NCBI GenBank assembly: GCA_015061245.1
Contig: SUWY01000022.1
Coordinates: 1 to 36,033 of the forward strand
Length of the DNA stretch: 36,033 nt
Reading direction: 5' to 3'
Source: Bacteroidales bacterium
GTDB lineage: Bacteria > Bacteroidota > Bacteroidia > Bacteroidales > Marinifilaceae
Position numbers and translations under genes: made by a program
In this document: positions 7,495 to 14,805 of the stretch, piece after piece
How positions within the stretch are numbered: the stretch's first letter is position 1
Layout: each line of letters begins with the position of its first letter
The notes under the pieces: generated by a model
The model's input: only the letters and a program-made list of their open reading frames with translations
Databases searched by the model: none
Told to the model about the DNA's origin: nothing

Positions 7495-8421
7495 ATGCAG
7501 GCAGAGATTCAGATTAAGAACATAGCAAAAGCTTCTAAAGGGCTTTCCGACATCAAAAATATAAATCTCGACATCCATTCTGGCGAGATAATAGGGTTTA
7601 TTGGGCCCGATGGATCGGGAAAAACTCTTTTGATGAATCTGCTCACTACCTACACTACTCCCGATAACGGTTCTATTCTTTTTAACTCTAAAAACATTTA
7701 TAACAATACCGAGGAGTACAAACAAAATATCGGATATCTTCCCAGAACAAATCCGCTATTTGAAAATATGACTGTATCAGACTTTCTGAAGTTGATGGCC
7801 AAATTCAGTAAAGTTCCCCAATATTTGTTACCAACAAGGGTAATCGACACAATAAGAACGTGTCAACTCGATTCAGTCAAAAATTCTATAATACGAACTC
7901 TGTCCAAAGGAGCTAAAAGGAGAGTTGGTATCGGACATACCATAATCCATAACCCGCCCCTGCTTCTTTTGGACCAGCCAACAGCAGAATTAGACCCAAA
8001 CCAGGCTCGCAATATTCGAAATCTGATTAAAAGTATCAGCAAGGAAAGAACCATCATTATCTATTCTAAATCACTCGATGATATTATAGAGTTGTGTTCA
8101 AGAATTATCTACATAAAAAAAGGCGAGATTGTTGCTGATATAAATGTTAAGGAACTTCTGCAACATAGCGAAGAGAATACCATATACAAAGTGCAAATAG
8201 CTCCAATACCACAAATTAAGGCTATTGAAGAGTTGGAATGTATTGAGGGGGTAGAAAAGGCTGAGATATATTCAGAGTATATATATCTACACTGCCATAA
8301 GGATGTAAAGATTCAAGAGCAACTTTTCCATTTATGTGGCATAAATGGCTGGTATATAAATTGTTTAACACCTATTGAAGCAACCATTGAAGAGCTATTA
8401 AAACGCCAACTAATTAATTGA
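7495..8421 (+). CDS. gldA: ABC transporter ATP-binding subunit, GldA-like, with altered catalytic residues
   Basis: A 308-residue nucleotide-binding subunit resembling GldA. I take ATG at 7495 rather than the TTG two codons earlier. Walker A is intact (GPDGSGKT, about 37-44), and the Q-loop region reads IGYLPRTNPLF. The signature is LSKGAKRRVGIG, and Walker B is LLLLDQPTAELDP: the catalytic Glu after the Walker B Asp is Gln161. The H-loop, usually STH, reads YSKS, so the switch His is Lys192. ATP may bind, but hydrolysis should be weak or absent unless a second ATPase partner exists. About 80 extra C-terminal residues follow the core. The fused permease gene begins 7 bases downstream. Confidence 0.85.
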   Translation: MQAEIQIKNIAKASKGLSDIKNINLDIHSGEIIGFIGPDGSGKTLLMNLLTTYTTPDNGSILFNSKNIYNNTEEYKQNIGYLPRTNPLFENMTVSDFLKLMAKFSKVPQYLLPTRVIDTIRTCQLDSVKNSIIRTLSKGAKRRVGIGHTIIHNPPLLLLDQPTAELDPNQARNIRNLIKSISKERTIIIYSKSLDDIIELCSRIIYIKKGEIVADINVKELLQHSEENTIYKVQIAPIPQIKAIEELECIEGVEKAEIYSEYIYLHCHKDVKIQEQLFHLCGINGWYINCLTPIEATIEELLKRQLIN

Positions 8422-8428
8422 GCAGACT

Positions 8429-10624
8429 ATGGGAATCGGCTTTTTACTAAAACATGAATTGGCCCAATTCTTTAAGAATTGGACTCTTTCAATCTCGATA
8501 TTTATTTGCTTCTGCGTAGGAGGTTTCTTCATATGGTATGCACCATACAACATTATCGAGGCAGGATATGCATCAATGAATATGCCTTTCGTGGTATTCT
8601 ATTGGTTACTTATTATCTTCATTCCTGCCATATCAATGGGTAAAATCAGCGAAGAGAAGAGTTCCGGTCTGCTCAATCTAATGATTAGTAAACCTATTGC
8701 ATTAAAATACATTGTAATTGCAAAATGGTTAGCAACATTTATCATTACATTAATTGCTATCTTGCTAACACTTCCCTATTGCATTACCATTTCATTTTTA
8801 GGTAATATGGACTGGGGCATAACCGTCTGTGGATACTTAGGCCTGATTCTCCATAGTGCTCTAATAATTTCAATAAGCCTATATACCTCAGCTAAAGCGA
8901 AGAACTCATTTAATGCGCTATTCTACACGTGGATCATTCTATTCATAATAGTGGGTATTCCCTCATCATTTTTACTTCTGGATTTAAGCAGCGGCATGGA
9001 GATGCTTATTATGCGATTTGCTCTAAACGAGTATTTTAGAAGCATGAATCAAGGAATGCTATATGTGCATGGCGCTGTTCTATACATTGTCATATCTATT
9101 ATTTTTACAATACTCACAGGACACGCGCTAACAGAGTCATTCAGAACTAGAAGAACAACCATCAGACACTACTCAATAATTATAACGCTTATTGCTATTA
9201 CTATCACAACATACTTCTCCCCTGTTCGCGTTGACCTCTCGCTATCGAACAAATTCTCACTAAGTCCTATTACCATTGAAACTCTCCAAAAAAACGAAGA
9301 ACCCATTAGTGTAAATATATATTACTCAGATAACCTTCCTGCAGAATCAACTCGCTATAGCCGTGAACTATTTATGCTGTTACGTTCATACCGCTCCGAG
9401 AGCCATGCACCATTTACCATAAAGGCAATAAAGGTAAACTCTAAGGAGATGGCTACATTTGCGAAAATGGAGGGAATAACTCCCACCATAAGCGAATCTC
9501 ACAACACTAACAATACTGAAGATATATACTTCGGCGCAACCATTCAAGTTGGCGAGGAACACAGAACGGTCATTAATCCCCTAAGTTCCACAACTCCTAT
9601 TGAATATGAACTTACACGTACTATTTATCAAACCTCTGTCGAAAGTTTCCCTACCATAGGATTAGCTTATGGCCATAATGAAACAGAACCAAATTTGATA
9701 AGTCAGTTCATAAACGAGGTAAGAAAGATTGCTAACATTCGAATGGTCAATCTTGATAGAGAGCCCTCGCTCAATACATTCGATGTTATATGCATAATTG
9801 GTCCGCAAGAACAATTCACAATATCTGAACTGAAGAAATTGCAAAGCTATCTTGAAGATGGCGGACGCCTCTTTATTGCCCTTCGACATGCAATTGGCAG
9901 AATTAATGATTTTCAGGCAACAAGTTGGTTTACAATCCAAAGAACCGGATTAGAGGAGCTATTAGAGTACATGGGAATGAAAATCAACTACAATTTCATA
10001 ATCGACAACAACTGTAGCGCCCTGTCAATACAACAGGAAATAGGTAACAACATCACGCATAGGAACATAAAATTCCCATACTTCCCAATTATTACGCATT
10101 TTGATGAACACATTATTACCAATGGATTAAACTCTATTATGCTGCCATTTGCCAGTGGCATTGAACAGGTAAAGACTACAACTACATACATCTACGAATC
10201 ATTGGCACAAACATCGTCTATTTCTGGAATTAAAACCCCTCCAATTGCATATCAGGTTCAAACACGATGGAACAGAAAAGATTTTGATAAGGGGCAAATA
10301 GATATTGCAGCATTACTAAAAAATGAGAATAGTGGAGGAACCGTTGTTGCTATATCAAATGCAGCATTTATCAATGATGAAGTTGTAAAAATGTTTGGAA
10401 ACGATAATATTAACTTTGCAATAAATTCAGTTGAGTGGCTTGCAGACAATACAGGCTTGATTCAATTGAGAAATAAGTACAATTCATCGCCTGTTTTAAG
10501 CAAAATGAGCGCCTCTACAATTAAGGGGATAAAAGCTCTGAGCGCCTCTATCCCCTTAATTTTAATCATACTAATTACCTTAGTGAGTTACTTTAAATCA
10601 CGCCACCAAAATACTTTAAGATAA
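8429..10624 (+). CDS. Fused GldF-GldG: ABC-2 type permease plus auxiliary periplasmic domain
   Basis: A 731-residue fusion. Residues 1-245 carry about six hydrophobic segments with the ABC-2 permease motif KISEEKSSGLLNLMISKPI (GldF part). A further membrane segment lies at about 248-264. The large remaining region (about 265-690) is extracytoplasmic and matches the GldG / ABC-transporter auxiliary family, including the IGPQEQFTISELKKLQSYLEDG segment. A last membrane segment lies at about 703-722. GldF and GldG are separate proteins in gliding Flavobacterium. The gene is rich in A/T-ending codons compared with fabD or the etf genes. Its last 9 bases overlap the end of dapA on the other strand. 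The substrate is unknown. Confidence 0.85.
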   Translation: MGIGFLLKHELAQFFKNWTLSISIFICFCVGGFFIWYAPYNIIEAGYASMNMPFVVFYWLLIIFIPAISMGKISEEKSSGLLNLMISKPIALKYIVIAKWLATFIITLIAILLTLPYCITISFLGNMDWGITVCGYLGLILHSALIISISLYTSAKAKNSFNALFYTWIILFIIVGIPSSFLLLDLSSGMEMLIMRFALNEYFRSMNQGMLYVHGAVLYIVISIIFTILTGHALTESFRTRRTTIRHYSIIITLIAITITTYFSPVRVDLSLSNKFSLSPITIETLQKNEEPISVNIYYSDNLPAESTRYSRELFMLLRSYRSESHAPFTIKAIKVNSKEMATFAKMEGITPTISESHNTNNTEDIYFGATIQVGEEHRTVINPLSSTTPIEYELTRTIYQTSVESFPTIGLAYGHNETEPNLISQFINEVRKIANIRMVNLDREPSLNTFDVICIIGPQEQFTISELKKLQSYLEDGGRLFIALRHAIGRINDFQATSWFTIQRTGLEELLEYMGMKINYNFIIDNNCSALSIQQEIGNNITHRNIKFPYFPIITHFDEHIITNGLNSIMLPFASGIEQVKTTTTYIYESLAQTSSISGIKTPPIAYQVQTRWNRKDFDKGQIDIAALLKNENSGGTVVAISNAAFINDEVVKMFGNDNINFAINSVEWLADNTGLIQLRNKYNSSPVLSKMSASTIKGIKALSASIPLILIILITLVSYFKSRHQNTLR
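10506..10561. repeat. 13-base perfect inverted repeat plus 12-base direct repeat inside the 3' end of the GldFG gene
   Basis: AATTAAGGGGATA (10519-10531) and TATCCCCTTAATT (10549-10561) are perfect complements with a 17-base loop. TGAGCGCCTCTA occurs at 10506-10517 and again at 10539-10550, with a 33-base period. The hairpin ends about 60 bases before the stop codon and is followed by TTTAATCA. It may act as a terminator or as an mRNA-end stabiliser where gldFG and dapA converge without any intergenic space. Confidence 0.7.
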
Positions 10625-11506
10625 CTCCGAAACAATTCTCTTTATTGATGTGTTTAACCCGTCAGAGACATTGACTAAAGGTAATCTCAAGGTATCGGTA
10701 TTAATTACATTTGCCGACTTCAATGCAGACTTAATTCCTGCAGGATTACCCTCGGCAAATAGAGCGTCGCAATAGTCAGCCAATTTAATATGCAACTCAG
10801 CTGCCTCAGCAACTCTATTCTGCTTTAAATACGAAATCATATCTGCATAATAGTTCGGGAACAGATTTCCTGCAACCGATATAACTCCATCAAATCCCAT
10901 AGCAACCAACGGCATAACCAAACCATCCTCGCCCGAAAGTATTGAAAAATCACTGCGTTTAATCTTCAACAACTCGGTTGCTTGACGCATATTTCCTGAA
11001 GCCTCCTTGATACCAATGATATTGGGGCACTCCTCAGCCAATTTTGAGGTTACTGCAGCACTCATATTTACTCCTGTTCTTCCTGGCACATTATACAGTA
11101 CAATAGGCAGAGGTGAAACCTGGGCTATGGCCTTGAAATGCTCATATATTCCCTGTTGTGAAGGCTTATTATAGTATGGGACTACCGATAAGATTCCCTG
11201 ACAATACTTTATGTAAGGCAAAGTCTGTAAGTCATTTATAACTGCAGCGGTACAATTACCTCCAACACCAAGTAACAATGGCAATCTGCCATCATTCTGC
11301 TCTGCAACAACCTTCACTACCAACTCTCGCTCCTCAAGAGTCAAAGTTACACTCTCGGCAGTTGTACCCAAAACCGTTATAAAATCTGCACGATTATCTA
11401 TTATATGCTGAACTAAGTTCTTCAAACTTTTAATATCAACATTCCCTTCACTATCAAAAGGAGTCACAATGGCAACTCCAACACCATTAAATAATTTCTT
11501 TTCCAT
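10616..11506 (-). CDS. dapA: 4-hydroxy-tetrahydrodipicolinate synthase
   Basis: Condenses pyruvate with aspartate semialdehyde in the diaminopimelate/lysine branch, feeding peptidoglycan. The TIM-barrel family motifs are all present: GTTAES at 47-52, Tyr138 in LYNVPGRTG, and the Schiff-base Lys167 in IIGIKEASG. GEDGLVMPLVAMG and the late GNPAGIKSAL follow, and 296 residues is the normal length. The start overlaps the end of the upstream DUF6913 gene by 20 bases, so translation is likely coupled. The 3' end overlaps the convergent GldFG gene by 9 bases. Confidence 0.97.
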   Translation of the reverse strand: MEKKLFNGVGVAIVTPFDSEGNVDIKSLKNLVQHIIDNRADFITVLGTTAESVTLTLEERELVVKVVAEQNDGRLPLLLGVGGNCTAAVINDLQTLPYIKYCQGILSVVPYYNKPSQQGIYEHFKAIAQVSPLPIVLYNVPGRTGVNMSAAVTSKLAEECPNIIGIKEASGNMRQATELLKIKRSDFSILSGEDGLVMPLVAMGFDGVISVAGNLFPNYYADMISYLKQNRVAEAAELHIKLADYCDALFAEGNPAGIKSALKSANVINTDTLRLPLVNVSDGLNTSIKRIVSELS

Positions 11507-12023
11507 TTACTTTAGTACTCAATGTTACAAACAGATTCTTAATACCACCCACAAACTCTTTTCTACTCTTTAAATCTTTCACGGTTATGTCAGCAACAAA
11601 ATCACCCAAATATCTCCATGATATTTTACACTTTGCCATTGACTCAAGTAGCAATAGCTCTGCAAGTTCTGAATTATCATTAGATAGATCTATATACCAA
11701 TCAAACTGTTTATTCAATAACTCTACAGCAGAGTCTGCACCCTTATAACCACTTTTAATCAAATTATGTTTAGATATGGTAACTGCATTTGGATCGGAGG
11801 GCGGCAAAGTTCCTGTGCTTACATGCCACAACTCAACAAATTCAATATGCGGGAAAGCATTTTTCAAAACATCAACATAGCTACTATTATCACGGCGAGT
11901 TGAGCGTAACAACAAACATTGTTTAACCTGCATAGGCTCAACAAACTGCTTCATTCTCACCCTGCCACGTAATAATCTCTTATGATTCTTTACCTTTGCT
12001 TTATATAATAACCTTCTAAACAT
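11487..12023 (-). CDS. DUF6913 family protein
   Basis: A 178-residue protein with no signal peptide or membrane segment and a very basic N-terminus (about residues 1-25 rich in Arg and Lys). I recognise it as the small Bacteroidetes family often found just upstream of dapA (DUF6913). It contains SSYVDVLKNAFPHIEFVELWH near 47-67 and IDLSNDNSELAELLL near 112-126, but no catalytic motif I can name. The function is unknown; the 20-base overlap with dapA ties it to that gene's expression. A TAATTTTG box (12035 down to 12028) sits only four bases before the start codon, so a nearly leaderless transcript is possible. Confidence 0.75.
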   Translation of the reverse strand: MFRRLLYKAKVKNHKRLLRGRVRMKQFVEPMQVKQCLLLRSTRRDNSSYVDVLKNAFPHIEFVELWHVSTGTLPPSDPNAVTISKHNLIKSGYKGADSAVELLNKQFDWYIDLSNDNSELAELLLLESMAKCKISWRYLGDFVADITVKDLKSRKEFVGGIKNLFVTLSTKVNGKEII

Positions 12024-12073
12024 GCCACAAAATTAACTAATTTCCTTTTTAGAATAAAAAAAAGTCCAAATTA

Positions 12074-12105
12074 TTTGCACAACCCAAAAAAAGAGATTAC
12101 CTTTG
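12074..12105 (+). promoter_or_regulatory. Bacteroidetes-type promoter of the tRNA pair
   Basis: TTTG at 12074-12077 and TACCTTTG at 12098-12105 match the -33 and -7 consensus exactly, with a 20-base spacer. The tRNA-Arg gene begins 18 bases downstream. This is the cleanest promoter in the window. Confidence 0.85.
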
Positions 12106-12123
12106 CATCGCAAAAGCAAAAAA

Positions 12124-12197
12124 GGACTCGTAGCTTAATTGGATAGAGCACTTGGTTACGGCCCAAGAGGTTGGGGGTTCGAGTCCCTCCGAGTTCA
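12124..12197 (+). tRNA. tRNA-Arg (anticodon ACG)
   Basis: A 74-base cloverleaf. The acceptor stem GGACTCG pairs with CGAGTTC with one G-T pair; the discriminator base is A. The anticodon arm is CTTGG-TTACGGC-CCAAG, giving anticodon ACG, and the T-arm is GGGGG/TCCC-type with loop TTCGAGT. CCA is not encoded. It reads CGN arginine codons after A34 deamination, as in other bacteria. Confidence 0.95.
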
Positions 12198-12198
12198 C

Positions 12199-12235
12199 AA
12201 AAAAAGTTCCGAGTTTTAACTCGGAACTTTTTTTT
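12199..12235. terminator. Symmetric terminator-like hairpin filling the gap between two tRNAs
   Basis: Seven A (12199-12205) precede GTTCCGAG (12206-12213), a TTTTAA loop, CTCGGAAC (12220-12227) and eight T (12228-12235). The pattern works on both strands. On the plus strand it would end the tRNA-Arg transcript. On the minus strand it would end the lipoprotein operon after it crosses tRNA-Thr in antisense. The next base is the first base of tRNA-Thr. Confidence 0.8.
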
Positions 12236-12308
12236 GCCACTTTAGCTCAGCTGGTAGAGCGTCGCATTCGTAATGCGCAGGTCGGGGGTTCAAGTCCCCC
12301 AAGTGGCT
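12236..12308 (+). tRNA. tRNA-Thr (anticodon CGT)
   Basis: A 73-base cloverleaf. The acceptor stem GCCACTT pairs with AAGTGGC and the discriminator is T. The anticodon loop TTCGTAA gives anticodon CGT, which reads ACG threonine codons. The T-stem is GGGGG/CCCCC. CCA follows directly at 12309-12311, unlike the preceding tRNA-Arg. No separate promoter can be seen between the two tRNAs. The stop codon of the convergent lipoprotein gene begins at the very next base. Confidence 0.95.
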
Positions 12309-12311
12309 CCA

Positions 12312-13883
12312 CTAATCATACTCTAAGCACAATTCATCAAGCCACATTGTTGCTCCATTACCACCTGTAAAGAAATCGCCATACTTACTTGCTGATGCTA
12401 CAATAAGCAGATATTTAGGAGTTCTGCCTAGTTCACGGTAGTCCAACTCTAACGTAAATGGTACATATCCATCTGTACTTTGGGCAGAATACATCTCTGC
12501 ATAGGCTATAATATGCGGGTCTTGCTTATCAAACAATTTTCTATTAGAGGGACGAGTTCTTATCTCCACCGGTTCATCCCAATCACCTAATGCAATGTAC
12601 AAAGAACAAGTATCGGGCATTCCCAACATATGCTCGGTCTCCTCATTTACATTATCTATAGGCATGGTCTTATATTTGTAGTAACCCTTCAAACGGGTAG
12701 GGAATGAACTGAACGGTTTTCCCATATCAAGGATTCCATTGGTTCCGTCAATCTGTTTAAAATTGCCTACATATATATTTCCTGCCGCAAATTTACCAAC
12801 AGCTCCAATTCCAACAAACTTGGACATAAGTTTAGCTCCGTTTCCATCCTCTTTACTATCCCACTTCTCCGAATCTGCAGGGATTGTATTACTATCGCCA
12901 AGAGTGGAGCTACCCTTATTACCTGTATCCCAGAAATTGGTCTCACCCTCTATCCATGGACACCATATCTTCTCATCTTTCCACCAAATATCAAAAGAGC
13001 CATTAGGAAGAGGTGTAGCTTCTCCTGTTTCAAACTCAATAACCTCACCATACTCTTCTCCTGCAAATGCTCTACACTTATATGCTGTCTGTTCTGTCAA
13101 TCCCGTCAATTTTGCCCGGAAGCTATTACCCTCCTGCTCAATCATCGACGGATCTAGACTAACCCAATTGTCCTGACCATCATTTAGACAATATTCGAAT
13201 CCACCGGTCATTCCCTCTTGACACTGCCCCTGCAGCCAAGCAATCTTCGCCCATGGATAGACAGCCTTTGTCTCAACTATAACATTGGTAGTTATTACAA
13301 TAAGCTCCCACTCCTCCTCAATACCATGATATGAAACCTTAACTTTGGGATAGTTGAAAGGATCTGAGAAATTGGTAATTGTAGAGATATCAGGAGTTAT
13401 TGTAGCACCCTCAGGCCCCAATTTCAATCCGGTTATATTAACCCTTTTTAAATTAGAGCCAATAGGAACCATAGCAACAGCCTTCCTGCTATTTGGGGCA
13501 ATTCTACACTCGCCCACCTGATTCTCAACATAAAAATAGCGCTCAATATTTTGTGTCGCAACAACCTTCCAATCAAAAGTCTGATATAAACTTAACGACA
13601 CATCACATGGCGTTCTTAAATCAAGTATCGAACCTACTGCAATTGGAGAATTTGCACCCTCGGTAACATTTAACTTTGTTACCTTAACCTTTGCAAGATC
13701 GGCACTCTCGTGCATATCAATTGTAACTGTCAATGATTCATTATCAATTCTGACAGAGTTTTGATTTTCAACAGCAATATCCAATATTCGCAACTCTATA
13801 TAGGGATATGGAACATTATTCTCTATACACCCTACAAATAGAGCAAACATCATAACACACAATATGCCGACAACTCTTCTCAT
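12312..13883 (-). CDS. PCMD-domain lipoprotein with Fn3-like domain
   Basis: A 523-residue lipoprotein. The signal peptide ends in lipobox LFVGC with Cys19 as the lipid-bearing residue. Residues 20-200 look like two beta-sandwich modules. Residues about 203-288 resemble a fibronectin type III domain (LTEQTAYKCRAFAG). Residues about 292-523 match the PCMD family (putative carbohydrate metabolism domain), starting PLPNGSFDIW and ending GATMWLDELCLEYD. The PCMD part is clearly paralogous to that of the 740-residue protein in the same operon, sharing GKFAAGN, ALGDW/AIGDW, DPHIIA and SASKYGD. It is the last gene of the six-gene operon, starting at the base where the upstream barrel gene stops. No catalytic site is known for the family; surface display is inferred. 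Confidence 0.85.
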   Translation of the reverse strand: MRRVVGILCVMMFALFVGCIENNVPYPYIELRILDIAVENQNSVRIDNESLTVTIDMHESADLAKVKVTKLNVTEGANSPIAVGSILDLRTPCDVSLSLYQTFDWKVVATQNIERYFYVENQVGECRIAPNSRKAVAMVPIGSNLKRVNITGLKLGPEGATITPDISTITNFSDPFNYPKVKVSYHGIEEEWELIVITTNVIVETKAVYPWAKIAWLQGQCQEGMTGGFEYCLNDGQDNWVSLDPSMIEQEGNSFRAKLTGLTEQTAYKCRAFAGEEYGEVIEFETGEATPLPNGSFDIWWKDEKIWCPWIEGETNFWDTGNKGSSTLGDSNTIPADSEKWDSKEDGNGAKLMSKFVGIGAVGKFAAGNIYVGNFKQIDGTNGILDMGKPFSSFPTRLKGYYKYKTMPIDNVNEETEHMLGMPDTCSLYIALGDWDEPVEIRTRPSNRKLFDKQDPHIIAYAEMYSAQSTDGYVPFTLELDYRELGRTPKYLLIVASASKYGDFFTGGNGATMWLDELCLEYD

Positions 13884-14803
13884 TACAAATATGCAACTAA
13901 TCCTATCTGGATATTAAAAATATTAAACTTATAATCCATTCCCAAACTCTTTCGCCAACCACTCTCTATTCCATTAGTAGTTTGACGCTTTCTGTTCATC
14001 TTGAATCCTGCAATTCCAACCGATGCCTCAACGGTAAACTTATCCATCACAAAGACAGACAAACCCGGATTCAAACCTATACGAAGTTGCTGGATTTGAG
14101 TATTTGTCTCTGTTAAACCGGCCGTCAAGGTTCTGGTATAATTCATATCTCCCCAACTATACTCAAGCGCAGTCTCATTAAAAAGTCCAAAACGATGACC
14201 ACGATCAAGACCGACATAAGAACGATGAATAAGTGCAACACTATTCAATGCATAAGCAAATCCTGTCTTGCCAAAATCCATATTCAAATCCTCATCAATA
14301 TCGATATACAATGATGAAAGGTCTGCATCGATTTTCGTATTGGCATACTTAACTCCCAAACATGAATTAGGAGCATAGAAATATGCAACAAATGGTTTAG
14401 TTGAAAAGGCAGATATCTGACCCGAAAAATCCTCAATCATTCCAAAGAATTGAGAATCATCGGTATTATAGTTTGCAAATGAGATAGCAAATCCCACAGC
14501 AACATCACCCTTCGCAACAAAACGATAGTTGGTAATCATTCTTTTGCGCTTGCGCTCAGATTCACGCTGCTTCACCGGAACTGTATCCATTGCATAATTT
14601 CTCTCACGAACAATATTATCCCACTCCTCTTGTGTAATAACACCCTCCGAAATCAATAATGCCTTTAGTGAATCTATTCTATTATTGTTTATGCGCACCT
14701 CATCATAAATTGTATCAACAACGGGCGCAGTGACTTGCGCTGATAGAACAGAAATCTCAGCAAAAGAGATAACGAACAATATTAAAAGCAAACACCTCTT
14801 CAT
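13883..14803 (-). CDS. Outer-membrane beta-barrel protein with SHOCT-like N-terminal segment
   Basis: A 306-residue protein with a signal peptide (about 1-23, ending VLSAQ). Residues about 30-80 form a charged, probably helical segment in which IDSLKALLISEGVITQEEWD resembles the SHOCT oligomerisation motif, followed by the basic run ESERKRKRM. From about residue 90 to the end, alternating hydrophobic strands rich in aromatic residues and glycine indicate a small outer-membrane barrel closing IGLVAYL. It is paralogous to the 253-residue barrel just upstream (NYRFVAKGD, RRFG/HRFG, PGLSVF/PGLVAF and the C-terminal strands). Four bases or fewer separate it from its neighbours on both sides, so expression is coupled. 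The function is unknown. Confidence 0.8.
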   Translation of the reverse strand: MKRCLLLILFVISFAEISVLSAQVTAPVVDTIYDEVRINNNRIDSLKALLISEGVITQEEWDNIVRERNYAMDTVPVKQRESERKRKRMITNYRFVAKGDVAVGFAISFANYNTDDSQFFGMIEDFSGQISAFSTKPFVAYFYAPNSCLGVKYANTKIDADLSSLYIDIDEDLNMDFGKTGFAYALNSVALIHRSYVGLDRGHRFGLFNETALEYSWGDMNYTRTLTAGLTETNTQIQQLRIGLNPGLSVFVMDKFTVEASVGIAGFKMNRKRQTTNGIESGWRKSLGMDYKFNIFNIQIGLVAYL

Positions 14804-14805
14804 AA

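Noticed and set aside
12152-12370. Plus-strand reading frame of 72 residues
   Set aside because: It runs through both tRNAs and the hairpin, so the peptide is a by-product of RNA genes.
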